From the NCBI GenBank assembly GCA_002327765.1, contig DCUH01000043.1, positions 26,111 to 31,318 on the forward strand: 5,208 nucleotides of DNA. The letters are read 5' to 3'. The notes under the pieces are model-generated. The model made no database searches. It saw nothing but the letters and a program-made list of their open reading frames with translations, and was not told the DNA's origin. This DNA is from a bacterium UBA2219 (GTDB lineage: Bacteria; Desulfobacterota; Deferrimicrobia; Deferrimicrobiales; Deferrimicrobiaceae). Position 1 is the first letter of the stretch. Each line of letters starts with the position of its first letter. Made by a program: the position numbers and the translations under genes. This document shows, piece by piece, positions 1 through 5,208 of this stretch.

Positions 1-173
1 TCCGTGTTGGCGGCGATGAACTCCACCCCCTGCAGCCCCTCCTCGATCATGTTATTGACGGCGTTCCCCCCGCCGCCGCCCACGCCGAACACCTTGATGA
101 CGGCGTGGCAGCGGTTCTCCTCGATGATCGTGAACAGCCTCGATTTCCCCTCTTCCCGTTCCATCGTCTCCAT
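1..173 (-). CDS. ftsZ: Cell division protein FtsZ, N-terminal fragment (3' part beyond the left edge)
   Basis: FtsZ is the tubulin-like GTPase that polymerises into the Z ring under the membrane at midcell and recruits the divisome. Only the first 57 codons are present. They include the hallmark first strand and glycine-rich nucleotide-binding loop (AVIKVFGVGGGGGNAVNN, about residues 24-41), followed by a helix and EFIAANT, the second strand that normally continues with Asp. The ATG at 173 was chosen because AAGGGGG lies 5 bases upstream. A second in-frame ATG at 164 (Met4) is possible but has only a poorly spaced GGAG. The N-terminus before the glycine loop (METMEREEGK...) is a few residues longer than in many FtsZ proteins, which often begin near the FxxIEEN segment seen here at residues 14-20. 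The gene lies 33 bases after ftsA, the usual order. The gene is cut by the window edge, with no sign of a broken gene. Confidence 0.96.
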   Translation of the reverse strand, partial: METMEREEGKSRLFTIIEENRCHAVIKVFGVGGGGGNAVNNMIEEGLQGVEFIAANT

Positions 174-178
174 CCGTT

Positions 179-185
179 CCCCCTT
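179..185 (-). promoter_or_regulatory. Ribosome binding site of ftsZ
   Basis: AAGGGGG lies 5 bases before the ATG at 173, within the ftsA-ftsZ gap. It supports that ATG over the in-frame ATG 9 bases downstream. Because ftsZ does not overlap ftsA and has its own site, it can probably be translated independently of ftsA, in keeping with the higher FtsZ levels usual in bacteria (inference). Confidence 0.6.
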
Positions 186-206
186 TTTAAAGCCCGGATT
201 CCGTTA

Positions 207-1436
207 TCAAAAGAATTCGGACAGGTATTTCTTCACCCGGTTGATGATCCCCGCCGAAGGCGTCTCCTCCTGCTGCTCGACCACCGTCTCGGCCGCCCTC
301 GCGCCGTAGATGACGAGACCGACCGCCGTGGAGTAAGCGGGGCTGTTGACGACCTCCACCAGCCCGCCGATCCCGATGGGGCCGCCGCGCCGCACCGGGA
401 GCCGGAACACCCGCTCCCCGAGTTCCGGCAGGCCGTCCAGGAGCGCCCCGCCGCCCGTCAGCACCACGCCGGCGCCCAGGCTGTCCTCGAAGCCCGACCG
501 GAGGATCTCCTTCCGCATGAGCGCGAAGATCTCCTCCGCCCTCGGCTCGACGATCTCGCTCAGGTGCTGCCGCCGCAGCGGCCTGGGCTGGCGGCCGCCG
601 ACGCCCGGCAGCTCCACCAGCTCGTCGCGCCGCACCTTCTGGATCATGGCGCACCCCGAGGAGACCTTCAGCGCCTCCGCGTCGGCGTTTGGAAGCTTGA
701 GGCCGATCGCCACGTCGGAGGTGATGTTGCCCCCCCCGAGGGGGAGGACGTACGTGTGCCGCAGGGCGCCGTCGTAGAAGATCACCATCTCCACGGTGCC
801 GCCCCCGAAATCCATCAGCGCCACGCCCACCTCGCGCTCCTCGGCCGTGAGCACGGCCTCCGCGGACGCCAGGGGGGCCAGGACGAGCGACTCGACGCCG
901 AGCGCGGCCTTCTCGACGCACCGCAGCAGGTTCCGCGCGCCGGGGACGTCGTTCGTCACCACGTGGACGCGCGCGTCAAGCCGGATCCCCGTCATCCCTC
1001 GTGGGTCCTTGATCCCGGCCATATCGTCGACGATGAACTCCTGGGTCAGGACGTGCAGGATCTCCCGGTCGTTCGGCAGCTCCACCGTCCGCGCGATCTC
1101 GAGCACCCGGGTGAAGTCGGCGTTCGTCACCTCCCGCTCGTTCTTCACCGAGATGGCGGCGTGGCTGTTGAACGACTTGATCAGCGGGCCGGAGATGCCG
1201 ACGTAGACCGACTCCACGTTGAGGCCCGTCATCCGCTCCGCCTCGGTGACGCTCTGGCGGATCGACTTGACCGTGGCGTCCACGTTCACGACCGCGCCCT
1301 TGCGCATCCCCTCGGTGGGGCATTCCCCCACGCCGAGGATCTCGACGCCGTCCGGCGTCTTCCTCCCGAGGACCGTGGCCACCTTGCTCGACCCAATGTC
1401 CAGTCCCGCGATCACCTGATCATGCGCCGTGTCCAT
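207..1436 (-). CDS. ftsA: Cell division protein FtsA (actin-like FtsZ membrane anchor)
   Basis: FtsA is an ATP-binding actin homologue that tethers FtsZ filaments to the inner membrane and helps recruit later division proteins. The 409-residue protein has the full family layout. The phosphate-1 loop is GLDIGSSK (residues 11-18, Asp13). The 1C subdomain specific to FtsA lies at about 85-165. The phosphate-2 loop is MDFGGGTVEMVIF (208-220). The LPLGGGNITSDVA segment is at 231-243, followed by DAEALKVSSGCA. The family block VGGRQPRPLRRQHLSEIVEPR is near 279-299. The adenosine-binding GVVLTGGGALLDGL is at 323-336. The C-terminal amphipathic membrane-targeting helix is NRVKKYLSEFF (399-409). The length is typical of the family. 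The ATG at 1436 directly follows the ftsQ TGA with no spacer, and a GGGGGA sits just upstream. In LPLGGGNITSDVA a Gly replaces the Asn of the common GGN pattern and is encoded within a run of eight G; the rest looks intact. Confidence 0.98.
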   Translation of the reverse strand: MDTAHDQVIAGLDIGSSKVATVLGRKTPDGVEILGVGECPTEGMRKGAVVNVDATVKSIRQSVTEAERMTGLNVESVYVGISGPLIKSFNSHAAISVKNEREVTNADFTRVLEIARTVELPNDREILHVLTQEFIVDDMAGIKDPRGMTGIRLDARVHVVTNDVPGARNLLRCVEKAALGVESLVLAPLASAEAVLTAEEREVGVALMDFGGGTVEMVIFYDGALRHTYVLPLGGGNITSDVAIGLKLPNADAEALKVSSGCAMIQKVRRDELVELPGVGGRQPRPLRRQHLSEIVEPRAEEIFALMRKEILRSGFEDSLGAGVVLTGGGALLDGLPELGERVFRLPVRRGGPIGIGGLVEVVNSPAYSTAVGLVIYGARAAETVVEQQEETPSAGIINRVKKYLSEFF

Positions 1437-2282
1437 TCATTCCCCCGGCCGCACGAAGATGCGGCCCTCCGTCTTGAGGTCGACGATGCCGGGAGACTTG
1501 CCCAGGGCCGACACCCTCGGCAGCGCCTCCTCAACACGCCGTATCGCCTTCTGGAAATCCATCCCGCCGATCTTGAACTGCACGCCGGTGTCCCGGGTCA
1601 CGAGCGTGAATCCCTCCTGGGCGTCGTAATGCACCTCGGAGAGGTTCTTGCGCAGCGGCCCCGCCTCCGCGAGCTCCAGCAGTTCCAGGCTCTTCCGGAA
1701 ATTCCTCGCCGTCACCGCGTCCTTCGCCCGCAGGTCGCTCACCGAGAACCCGGTGACGATCGCCAGGTTCTTCGGGTCGTACGCCGTGAGCCGCTTGAAC
1801 GGCCTTCCCTCGTCGTTCACGTACCAGAGGGCGTCCAGGTTTACCATCGCGACCGGTCGCTGCTCCACGATCCGCACCACGAAACGGTCGGGAAACGACT
1901 TGCGCACGGATACCGCGCGGACCCACGGGTGCGACGCCAGCCTCCTGGAAACCTCGCCCACGGGGACGGTCCAGATGTTCCGCTTCCCCATGCCCCGGAC
2001 GATCGACCAGACCTCCTCCTTCGTCACGTTCGTGCAGGGGTTCATGTCGATCGACCGCACGGAGAACATGGGAGAGCGCGCCAACCGCGAATACGACCAG
2101 GCCGACGCCCCGCCCAGCAGCGCCACGGCAGCCAGGACGGCGCAGATCCACGCGGCGGCCCGCAGGCGCGCCTGCGGGGAGGGAGCGCTCTCCGCCCGCC
2201 CCTTCCCCTTCCTCCGCACGGTTTGCCCCCTGCCTCCCCGCTTCCCGAGGCCCGTCTTGTGATATGCCTTGTACTCGATCAT
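1437..2282 (-). CDS. ftsQ: Cell division protein FtsQ (POTRA-domain divisome protein)
   Basis: FtsQ is a bitopic inner-membrane protein that links early and late divisome proteins through its periplasmic part, classically with FtsB and FtsL. The 281-residue protein shows the expected order. A Lys/Arg-rich cytoplasmic tail spans about residues 1-41. A single membrane segment, AAAWICAVLAAVALLGG, lies at about 42-62. A POTRA domain spans about 72-142, starting FSVRSIDM and containing NIWTVPVGEVSRRLASHPWV (102-121), then VRKSFPDRFVVRIVEQRPVA. The FtsQ beta domain follows (about 145-275), with ALWYVNDEGRPFKRL at 151-165. The basic tail fits inside-positive topology. The ATG at 2282 abuts the ddl TAG with no spacer, and no good Shine-Dalgarno sits at normal spacing, so expression probably depends on translation of ddl. 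FtsQ sequences are poorly conserved, so the call rests on domain order plus its place between ddl and ftsA. A lone Cys83 in the POTRA start (NPCTNVTKEE) is unremarkable. Confidence 0.95.
   Translation of the reverse strand: MIEYKAYHKTGLGKRGGRGQTVRRKGKGRAESAPSPQARLRAAAWICAVLAAVALLGGASAWSYSRLARSPMFSVRSIDMNPCTNVTKEEVWSIVRGMGKRNIWTVPVGEVSRRLASHPWVRAVSVRKSFPDRFVVRIVEQRPVAMVNLDALWYVNDEGRPFKRLTAYDPKNLAIVTGFSVSDLRAKDAVTARNFRKSLELLELAEAGPLRKNLSEVHYDAQEGFTLVTRDTGVQFKIGGMDFQKAIRRVEEALPRVSALGKSPGIVDLKTEGRIFVRPGE
1441..1446 (-). promoter_or_regulatory. Ribosome binding site of ftsA at the ftsQ-ftsA junction
   Basis: GGGGGA lies 4 bases before the ftsA ATG, inside the last codons of ftsQ and just before its TGA. 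The stop and start codons abut (TGAATG), so ribosomes finishing ftsQ are positioned to restart on ftsA. Translational coupling is inferred from this layout. Confidence 0.5.
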
Positions 2283-3212
2283 CTACTTCGACAACCCCGC
2301 GTCCGACAGGATCTCCTCGACCAGCTCCTCGAACGGCATGCCGTCGAACCGCGCGGCCTTCGGGAGCAGGCTCGTCTCGGTCATCCCGGGGATCGTGTTC
2401 GCCTCGAGGAAGAACACGTTCCCGGCGCGGTCCACCCGGTAGTCGACCCGCGCCGCGCCGCGCAGCCGCAGCGCCTGGGCGACCCGGCGGGTGTATTCCG
2501 CGGCGCGCTGCAGGATGTCCCGCTCCATCGGCACCGGGATCACGTACTCCGTCTCCCCCTTGTTGTACTTGGCGTGGTAATCGTAGAACCCGGACTTCGG
2601 GATGATCTCGATCGCGGGGAACACCCGCCCGTTGACGATCGACACCGTGATCTCGCGCCCCGCGACGTACCCTTCCGCGAGCACGCGGCTGTCGTGCCGG
2701 GCGGCCGCCTCCAGCGCCCCCTCCCATTCCGCCGCGCTGCGGACGATCGTGATGCCGACGGTCGACCCTTCCCGGTCCGGCTTGACGACGAGCGGGAAGC
2801 CGAAGGGCGGCGGCTTCGCGCCTGCGATCGCCGATCCCTCGTACACCTCGTCCGGCGGGCAGGGAACGCCCGCCGCGGCGGCCATCCGCTTGCCGAGCAT
2901 CTTGCTCATCGCGACGGCGGAGGCGGCGACGCCGGACCCCGTGTAGGGGAGGCGCGCCAGCTCGCACGCCGCCTGGATGCACCCGTCCTCCCCGAACCGG
3001 CCGTGGAGCGCGATGAACGCGGCGTCGACCCCCGCGTCCCGGACCGTGCCCAGCCAGTCCTCGCGGATATCGATCTCGCGGACGTCGTGCCCGTTACGGC
3101 GGAGCGCGGCCGCGACCGCCGCACCCGTCCGGAGCGACACGGACCTCTCCGCGGAGATCCCGCCGAGAAACACCCCGATCCGGGCGCCGGAGAAGCGCCC
3201 GACGTCAGGCAT
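2283..3212 (-). CDS. ddl: D-alanine--D-alanine ligase
   Basis: This cytoplasmic ATP-grasp enzyme joins two D-Ala, via a D-alanyl phosphate, into the dipeptide that MurF adds to the peptidoglycan stem. The 309-residue length fits DdlB-type enzymes. The N-terminal domain has VFLGGISAERSVSLRTG (14-30, with Glu22 matching the substrate-binding Glu of the family). It also has ALHGRFGEDG (68-77) and YTGSGVAASAVAMSK (90-104). The ATP-grasp part has LVVKPDREGSTVGI (141-154), with the nucleotide-binding Lys and the Ser that contacts the active-site loop. The omega loop is YHAKYN (212-217). Then come ARVDY (254-258, Arg255 and Asp257) and FFLEANTIPGMTETSLLP (267-284), which carries the magnesium ligands Glu270 and Asn272. 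The Tyr in YHAKY, rather than Phe, predicts the normal D-Ala-D-Ala product and not D-Ala-D-lactate. The ATG at 3212 follows a strong GGGGGGAG and overlaps the end of murB by 8 bases. Confidence 0.98.
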   Translation of the reverse strand: MPDVGRFSGARIGVFLGGISAERSVSLRTGAAVAAALRRNGHDVREIDIREDWLGTVRDAGVDAAFIALHGRFGEDGCIQAACELARLPYTGSGVAASAVAMSKMLGKRMAAAAGVPCPPDEVYEGSAIAGAKPPPFGFPLVVKPDREGSTVGITIVRSAAEWEGALEAAARHDSRVLAEGYVAGREITVSIVNGRVFPAIEIIPKSGFYDYHAKYNKGETEYVIPVPMERDILQRAAEYTRRVAQALRLRGAARVDYRVDRAGNVFFLEANTIPGMTETSLLPKAARFDGMPFEELVEEILSDAGLSK

Positions 3213-4089
3213 CGAACTCCCCCCACAGCTTCACTTCGGGGACCAGCAGGACGCCGGCCGTCTCGCTCACGGCCCTCTGACCCCGGTCCATGAGCCGACG
3301 GACGTCGGCCGCCGTGGCCCGCCCGCGGTTCAGCAGGAAGTTGGCGTGCTTCTCGGAGAAGCAGGCGTCCCCCTCCCGCTGCCCTTTCATCCCGGCACGG
3401 TCCAGGAGCAGGCCGGCGCTTTCGCGTCCCGGCGGGTTCCGGAACGTGGAGCCGAACGTCTTCTCCCCCCACGGCTGGTCGGCGCGCCGCTTCTCGTTCC
3501 ACTGCCGCATCAGCTCGAACACGGCCTCCCGCGTCCCCTCGGCGAACCGGAAACCCACGCGGACCACGATGCCCTTCACGGGGAAATCCGTCTCCCGGTA
3601 CCCGAACCGGACGGCGGCCGCCTCCACGCGGTGGATCTCGCCTTCCGCGTCGGCGATCTCCACCCACTCCGCGAGGTCGCCGATCTGCCTCCCGTAGGCA
3701 CCGGCGTTCAGCGACAGGGCGCCGCCCACCGTCCCCGGGATGCCGGAGAGCGGCTCGATCCCCGAGAGCCCCGACAGCGCGCAGAGGACGGCCAGCCTGG
3801 GAAGCATGACCCCGGCCTCCGCGACCACCGTCTGCCCCCCCAGGAACACCACCTTGGACAGGTGCTTCTTGGTGCAGAGGACCGTCCCCGCCACCCCGCC
3901 GTCGGACACGAGGAGGTTGCTTCCCGCGCCCATCGTGTACACCGCCCTCCCTGCACGCCGTTCCGCGGAGAGGATCTCCCGCACCTCCGCCGGCGACCGG
4001 GGGAACACCACCCGCTCGGCCGCGCCGCCGATCCCGATGGTGGTGTAGTCCCGCAGCTTCAGGTGGAACGAGACCTCGATGCTCCTCAA
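3205..4089 (-). CDS. murB: UDP-N-acetylenolpyruvoylglucosamine reductase MurB (probable TTG start)
   Basis: MurB is a cytoplasmic flavoenzyme that uses NADPH to reduce UDP-GlcNAc-enolpyruvate to UDP-MurNAc, the second committed step of peptidoglycan synthesis. From the proposed TTG the protein has 294 residues. The FAD-binding half shows TTIGIGG (16-22), MGAGSNLLVSDGG (53-65) and GIEPLSGIPGTVGGALSLNAGAYG (110-133). FGYRETDF (162-169) carries the probable catalytic Arg165. The C-terminal domain has EKTFGSTFRNP (209-219), with the proton-donor Ser214. It continues with AGLLLDRAGMKG, FSEKHANFLLN (244-254) and the catalytic Glu in PEVKLWGEF (Glu285). The short length fits the type II class. The frame stays open upstream with ATGs at 4152 and 4200, but these would overlap murC by 38 and 86 bases and add sequence encoded by the murC end. 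The TTG has AAGGGGGGG 6 bases upstream and gives a normal-length N-terminus. Function is secure; the start is not. Confidence 0.95.
   Translation of the reverse strand: MRSIEVSFHLKLRDYTTIGIGGAAERVVFPRSPAEVREILSAERRAGRAVYTMGAGSNLLVSDGGVAGTVLCTKKHLSKVVFLGGQTVVAEAGVMLPRLAVLCALSGLSGIEPLSGIPGTVGGALSLNAGAYGRQIGDLAEWVEIADAEGEIHRVEAAAVRFGYRETDFPVKGIVVRVGFRFAEGTREAVFELMRQWNEKRRADQPWGEKTFGSTFRNPPGRESAGLLLDRAGMKGQREGDACFSEKHANFLLNRGRATAADVRRLMDRGQRAVSETAGVLLVPEVKLWGEFDA
3217..3224 (-). promoter_or_regulatory. Ribosome binding site of ddl
   Basis: GGGGGGAG lies 4 bases before the ddl ATG, within the last codons of murB. Together with the ATGCCTGA overlap (ddl start, murB stop) it fixes the ddl start and suggests coupled translation of murB and ddl. 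Confidence 0.6.
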
Positions 4090-4095
4090 CGCCGG

Positions 4096-4104
4096 CCCCC
4101 CCTT
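4096..4104 (-). promoter_or_regulatory. Ribosome binding site supporting the murB TTG start
   Basis: AAGGGGGGG ends 6 bases before the TTG at 4089, inside the roughly 25-base gap after the murC TGA. It is the main reason to choose this rare start codon over upstream in-frame ATGs that lie inside murC. A G-rich tract also precedes the ATG at 4152, so the choice is probable rather than certain. Confidence 0.5.
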
Positions 4105-4114
4105 GCCCGCACCC

Positions 4115-5208
4115 TCACGCCGAAACGACAGCCTCTCCCAGTTTCCAGACATCGCCCGCCCCCATTGTGAGAAATATGTCGCCCGGCCGCAGCGCGGCAC
4201 GGACCGTTTCCCCCGCCTCGCCGGCTTTGCCCGCGTACACCGCCCCCTTGTGCCCGTGCTCCCGGATCGCCTCGCAGAGACTCTCCGCGGTGGCCCCCTC
4301 GATCGGCTCCTCCCCCGCGGCGTAGACGTCGAACAGCAGCAGGACGTCCGCCTCGTTGAAGGCCGACAGGAAATCCTTGAAAAGCGCCCGCGTCCGCGTG
4401 TAGCGATGCGGCTGGAACCCGACGACGATCCGGGCTTCCGGCCAGACCTCCCGCGCCGCCGCCAGCGTCGCCCGGATCTCCGCCGGGTGGTGGGCGTAGT
4501 CGTCCATCACCGTGACCCCGCCCGCCTCCCCTTTCATCTGGAACCGGCGGGCCACGCCCGCGTAGTCGAGCAGCCCCTGGCGGACCTTCCCGGCGGGGAT
4601 GCCGAGCTCCATGGCCACGGCGACCGCCGCCAGGGCGTTGCTCACGTTGTGCCGCCCGGGGGCGCGAAGCGCCATCTCCCCGACCAGCTCCCCCCGCGCG
4701 AAGACGGTGAAGCGGTTCGTCATCCCCTCGGAGACGAGCCCGTCCGCGCGGTAGTCCGCGTGCCTCGAGAACCCGTAGGTGACGACGGTCTTCGTCACGG
4801 AGGGGAGCAGCTCCTGGACGTTGGGGTGGTCGACGCACAGCACGGCGAATCCGTAGAAGGGGACCTTGTTGATGAAATGGAGGAAGGTCTCCTTGAGCTG
4901 GCCGATCCCCGAGTAGAAGTCGAGGTGCTCGGGATCGATGTTCGTCACCACCGCGACCGTCGGGGAAAGCTTCAGGAAGGTCCCGTCGCTCTCGTCCGCC
5001 TCCGCGACGAGGAACTCCCCCTGCCCGAGCTTCGCGTTGGAGCCCAGGCTGTTCAGCTTGCCCCCTACCACGGCGGTCGGGTCCCACCCCGCGCTCGCCA
5101 GCACCGTCGCCACCATCGAGGTCGTCGTCGTCTTGCCGTGCGTGCCGGCGATGGCGATCCCGTACTTCATCCGCATGAGCTCCGCCAGCATCTCCGCCCT
5201 GGGGATGA
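4115..5208 (-). CDS. murC: UDP-N-acetylmuramate--L-alanine ligase MurC (5' end beyond the right edge)
   Basis: MurC is the cytoplasmic ATP-dependent ligase that adds L-Ala to UDP-MurNAc, the first stem-peptide residue. The 363 visible residues, starting IPRAEMLAELM, cover the central ATP-binding domain and the C-terminal domain. The N-terminal UDP-binding Rossmann domain, about 100 residues, lies beyond the window edge; the ATG at 5191 is internal. In visible numbering, the P-loop AGTHGKTTTTS is at 20-30. VAEADESDGTF (67-77) has the metal-binding acidic residues. TNIDPEHLDFY (88-98) has the family His. RAPGRHNVSNALAAV (181-195) follows. RRFQMKGE (220-227) and DDYAHHPAEI (235-244) are classic MurC motifs. 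FQPHRYTRT (264-272) and FLTMGAGD (345-352) complete the set. DDYAHHP followed by QPHRYTRT separates MurC from MurD, MurE and MurF. The stop at 4115 lies about 25 bases before the proposed murB TTG. In this cluster type murG would be expected just upstream (inference). Confidence 0.98.
   Translation of the reverse strand, partial: IPRAEMLAELMRMKYGIAIAGTHGKTTTTSMVATVLASAGWDPTAVVGGKLNSLGSNAKLGQGEFLVAEADESDGTFLKLSPTVAVVTNIDPEHLDFYSGIGQLKETFLHFINKVPFYGFAVLCVDHPNVQELLPSVTKTVVTYGFSRHADYRADGLVSEGMTNRFTVFARGELVGEMALRAPGRHNVSNALAAVAVAMELGIPAGKVRQGLLDYAGVARRFQMKGEAGGVTVMDDYAHHPAEIRATLAAAREVWPEARIVVGFQPHRYTRTRALFKDFLSAFNEADVLLLFDVYAAGEEPIEGATAESLCEAIREHGHKGAVYAGKAGEAGETVRAALRPGDIFLTMGAGDVWKLGEAVVSA

Noticed and set aside
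187..921. 244-codon minus-strand open frame within ftsA
   Set aside because: It is an out-of-frame shadow of the second half of ftsA with Arg/Gly/Ala repeats and no independent support.
2570..2660. Possible D-Ala-D-lactate (vancomycin-resistance type) ligase
   Set aside because: The omega loop reads YHAKY with Tyr at the position where D-lactate-type Leuconostoc enzymes carry Phe, and the gene is in a standard dcw cluster, so an ordinary D-Ala-D-Ala ligase is the right call.
1531..2982. 483-codon minus-strand open frame over ftsQ and ddl
   Set aside because: It is an out-of-frame shadow rich in Gly, Arg, Ala and Pro that spans the junction of two real genes and has no family motif.
105..3293. 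1,062-codon plus-strand open frame as a giant protein gene
   Set aside because: It is codon-aligned antisense to ftsA, ftsQ and ddl, its translation is low-complexity Arg/Pro/His/Asp/Leu-rich with no recognisable domain, and it crosses several well-supported genes. Avoidance of TTA, CTA and TCA in the real genes explains it.
2906..3667. 253-codon minus-strand open frame over murB and the start of ddl
   Set aside because: It is an out-of-frame shadow with Arg/Gly/Pro-rich composition; MurB and Ddl motifs are intact in their own frames.
4086..5087. 333-codon minus-strand open frame over murC
   Set aside because: It is a shifted-frame shadow of murC; the true frame carries every MurC motif while this one is Arg/Gly-rich noise.
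1..5208. A previously undescribed system hidden in the window
   Set aside because: All but a few dozen bases are explained by six canonical division and wall genes with intact motifs. No leftover stretch is long enough for another gene, and no repeats, inserts or foreign-looking composition are visible.

Overview
The window is an uninterrupted stretch of a bacterial division and cell wall (dcw) gene cluster, entirely on the minus strand. Read in transcription order (right to left), it holds murC (5' end outside the window), murB, ddl, ftsQ, ftsA and the first 57 codons of ftsZ (the rest lies beyond the left edge). I see no RNA gene, mobile element, repeat array, CRISPR or terminator. Nearly every base is coding. 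The only non-coding gaps are about 25 bases between murC and murB (if murB starts at the TTG proposed here) and 33 bases between ftsA and ftsZ.

The DNA is very G+C-rich by eye, with a strong bias to G or C at third codon positions. The FtsQ-FtsA-FtsZ set, with a one-TM POTRA-type FtsQ, suggests a diderm bacterium. The order murC-murB-ddl-ftsQ-ftsA-ftsZ, with a short type II-like MurB, fits high-GC Desulfobacterota ('Deltaproteobacteria') and relatives. This placement is inferred from gene order and protein style, not from a search, and is only moderately secure.

The genes form one tight, probably co-transcribed and translationally coupled unit. murB and ddl overlap by 8 bases. The ddl stop is followed directly by the ftsQ ATG, and the ftsQ stop directly by the ftsA ATG. 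As a result ddl, ftsQ and ftsA lie in one reading frame separated only by stop codons.

Functionally, MurC and MurB act in cytoplasmic precursor synthesis: MurB makes UDP-MurNAc and MurC adds the first residue, L-Ala. Ddl supplies D-Ala-D-Ala for the end of the stem peptide. FtsQ, FtsA and FtsZ build the divisome that uses the precursors at midcell. All visible catalytic motifs are intact. I found no evidence of a new biological system. The points worth a second look concern gene junctions, start codons, a G homopolymer within a conserved FtsA motif, and a roughly 3.2 kb antisense open frame that is a codon-usage by-product.
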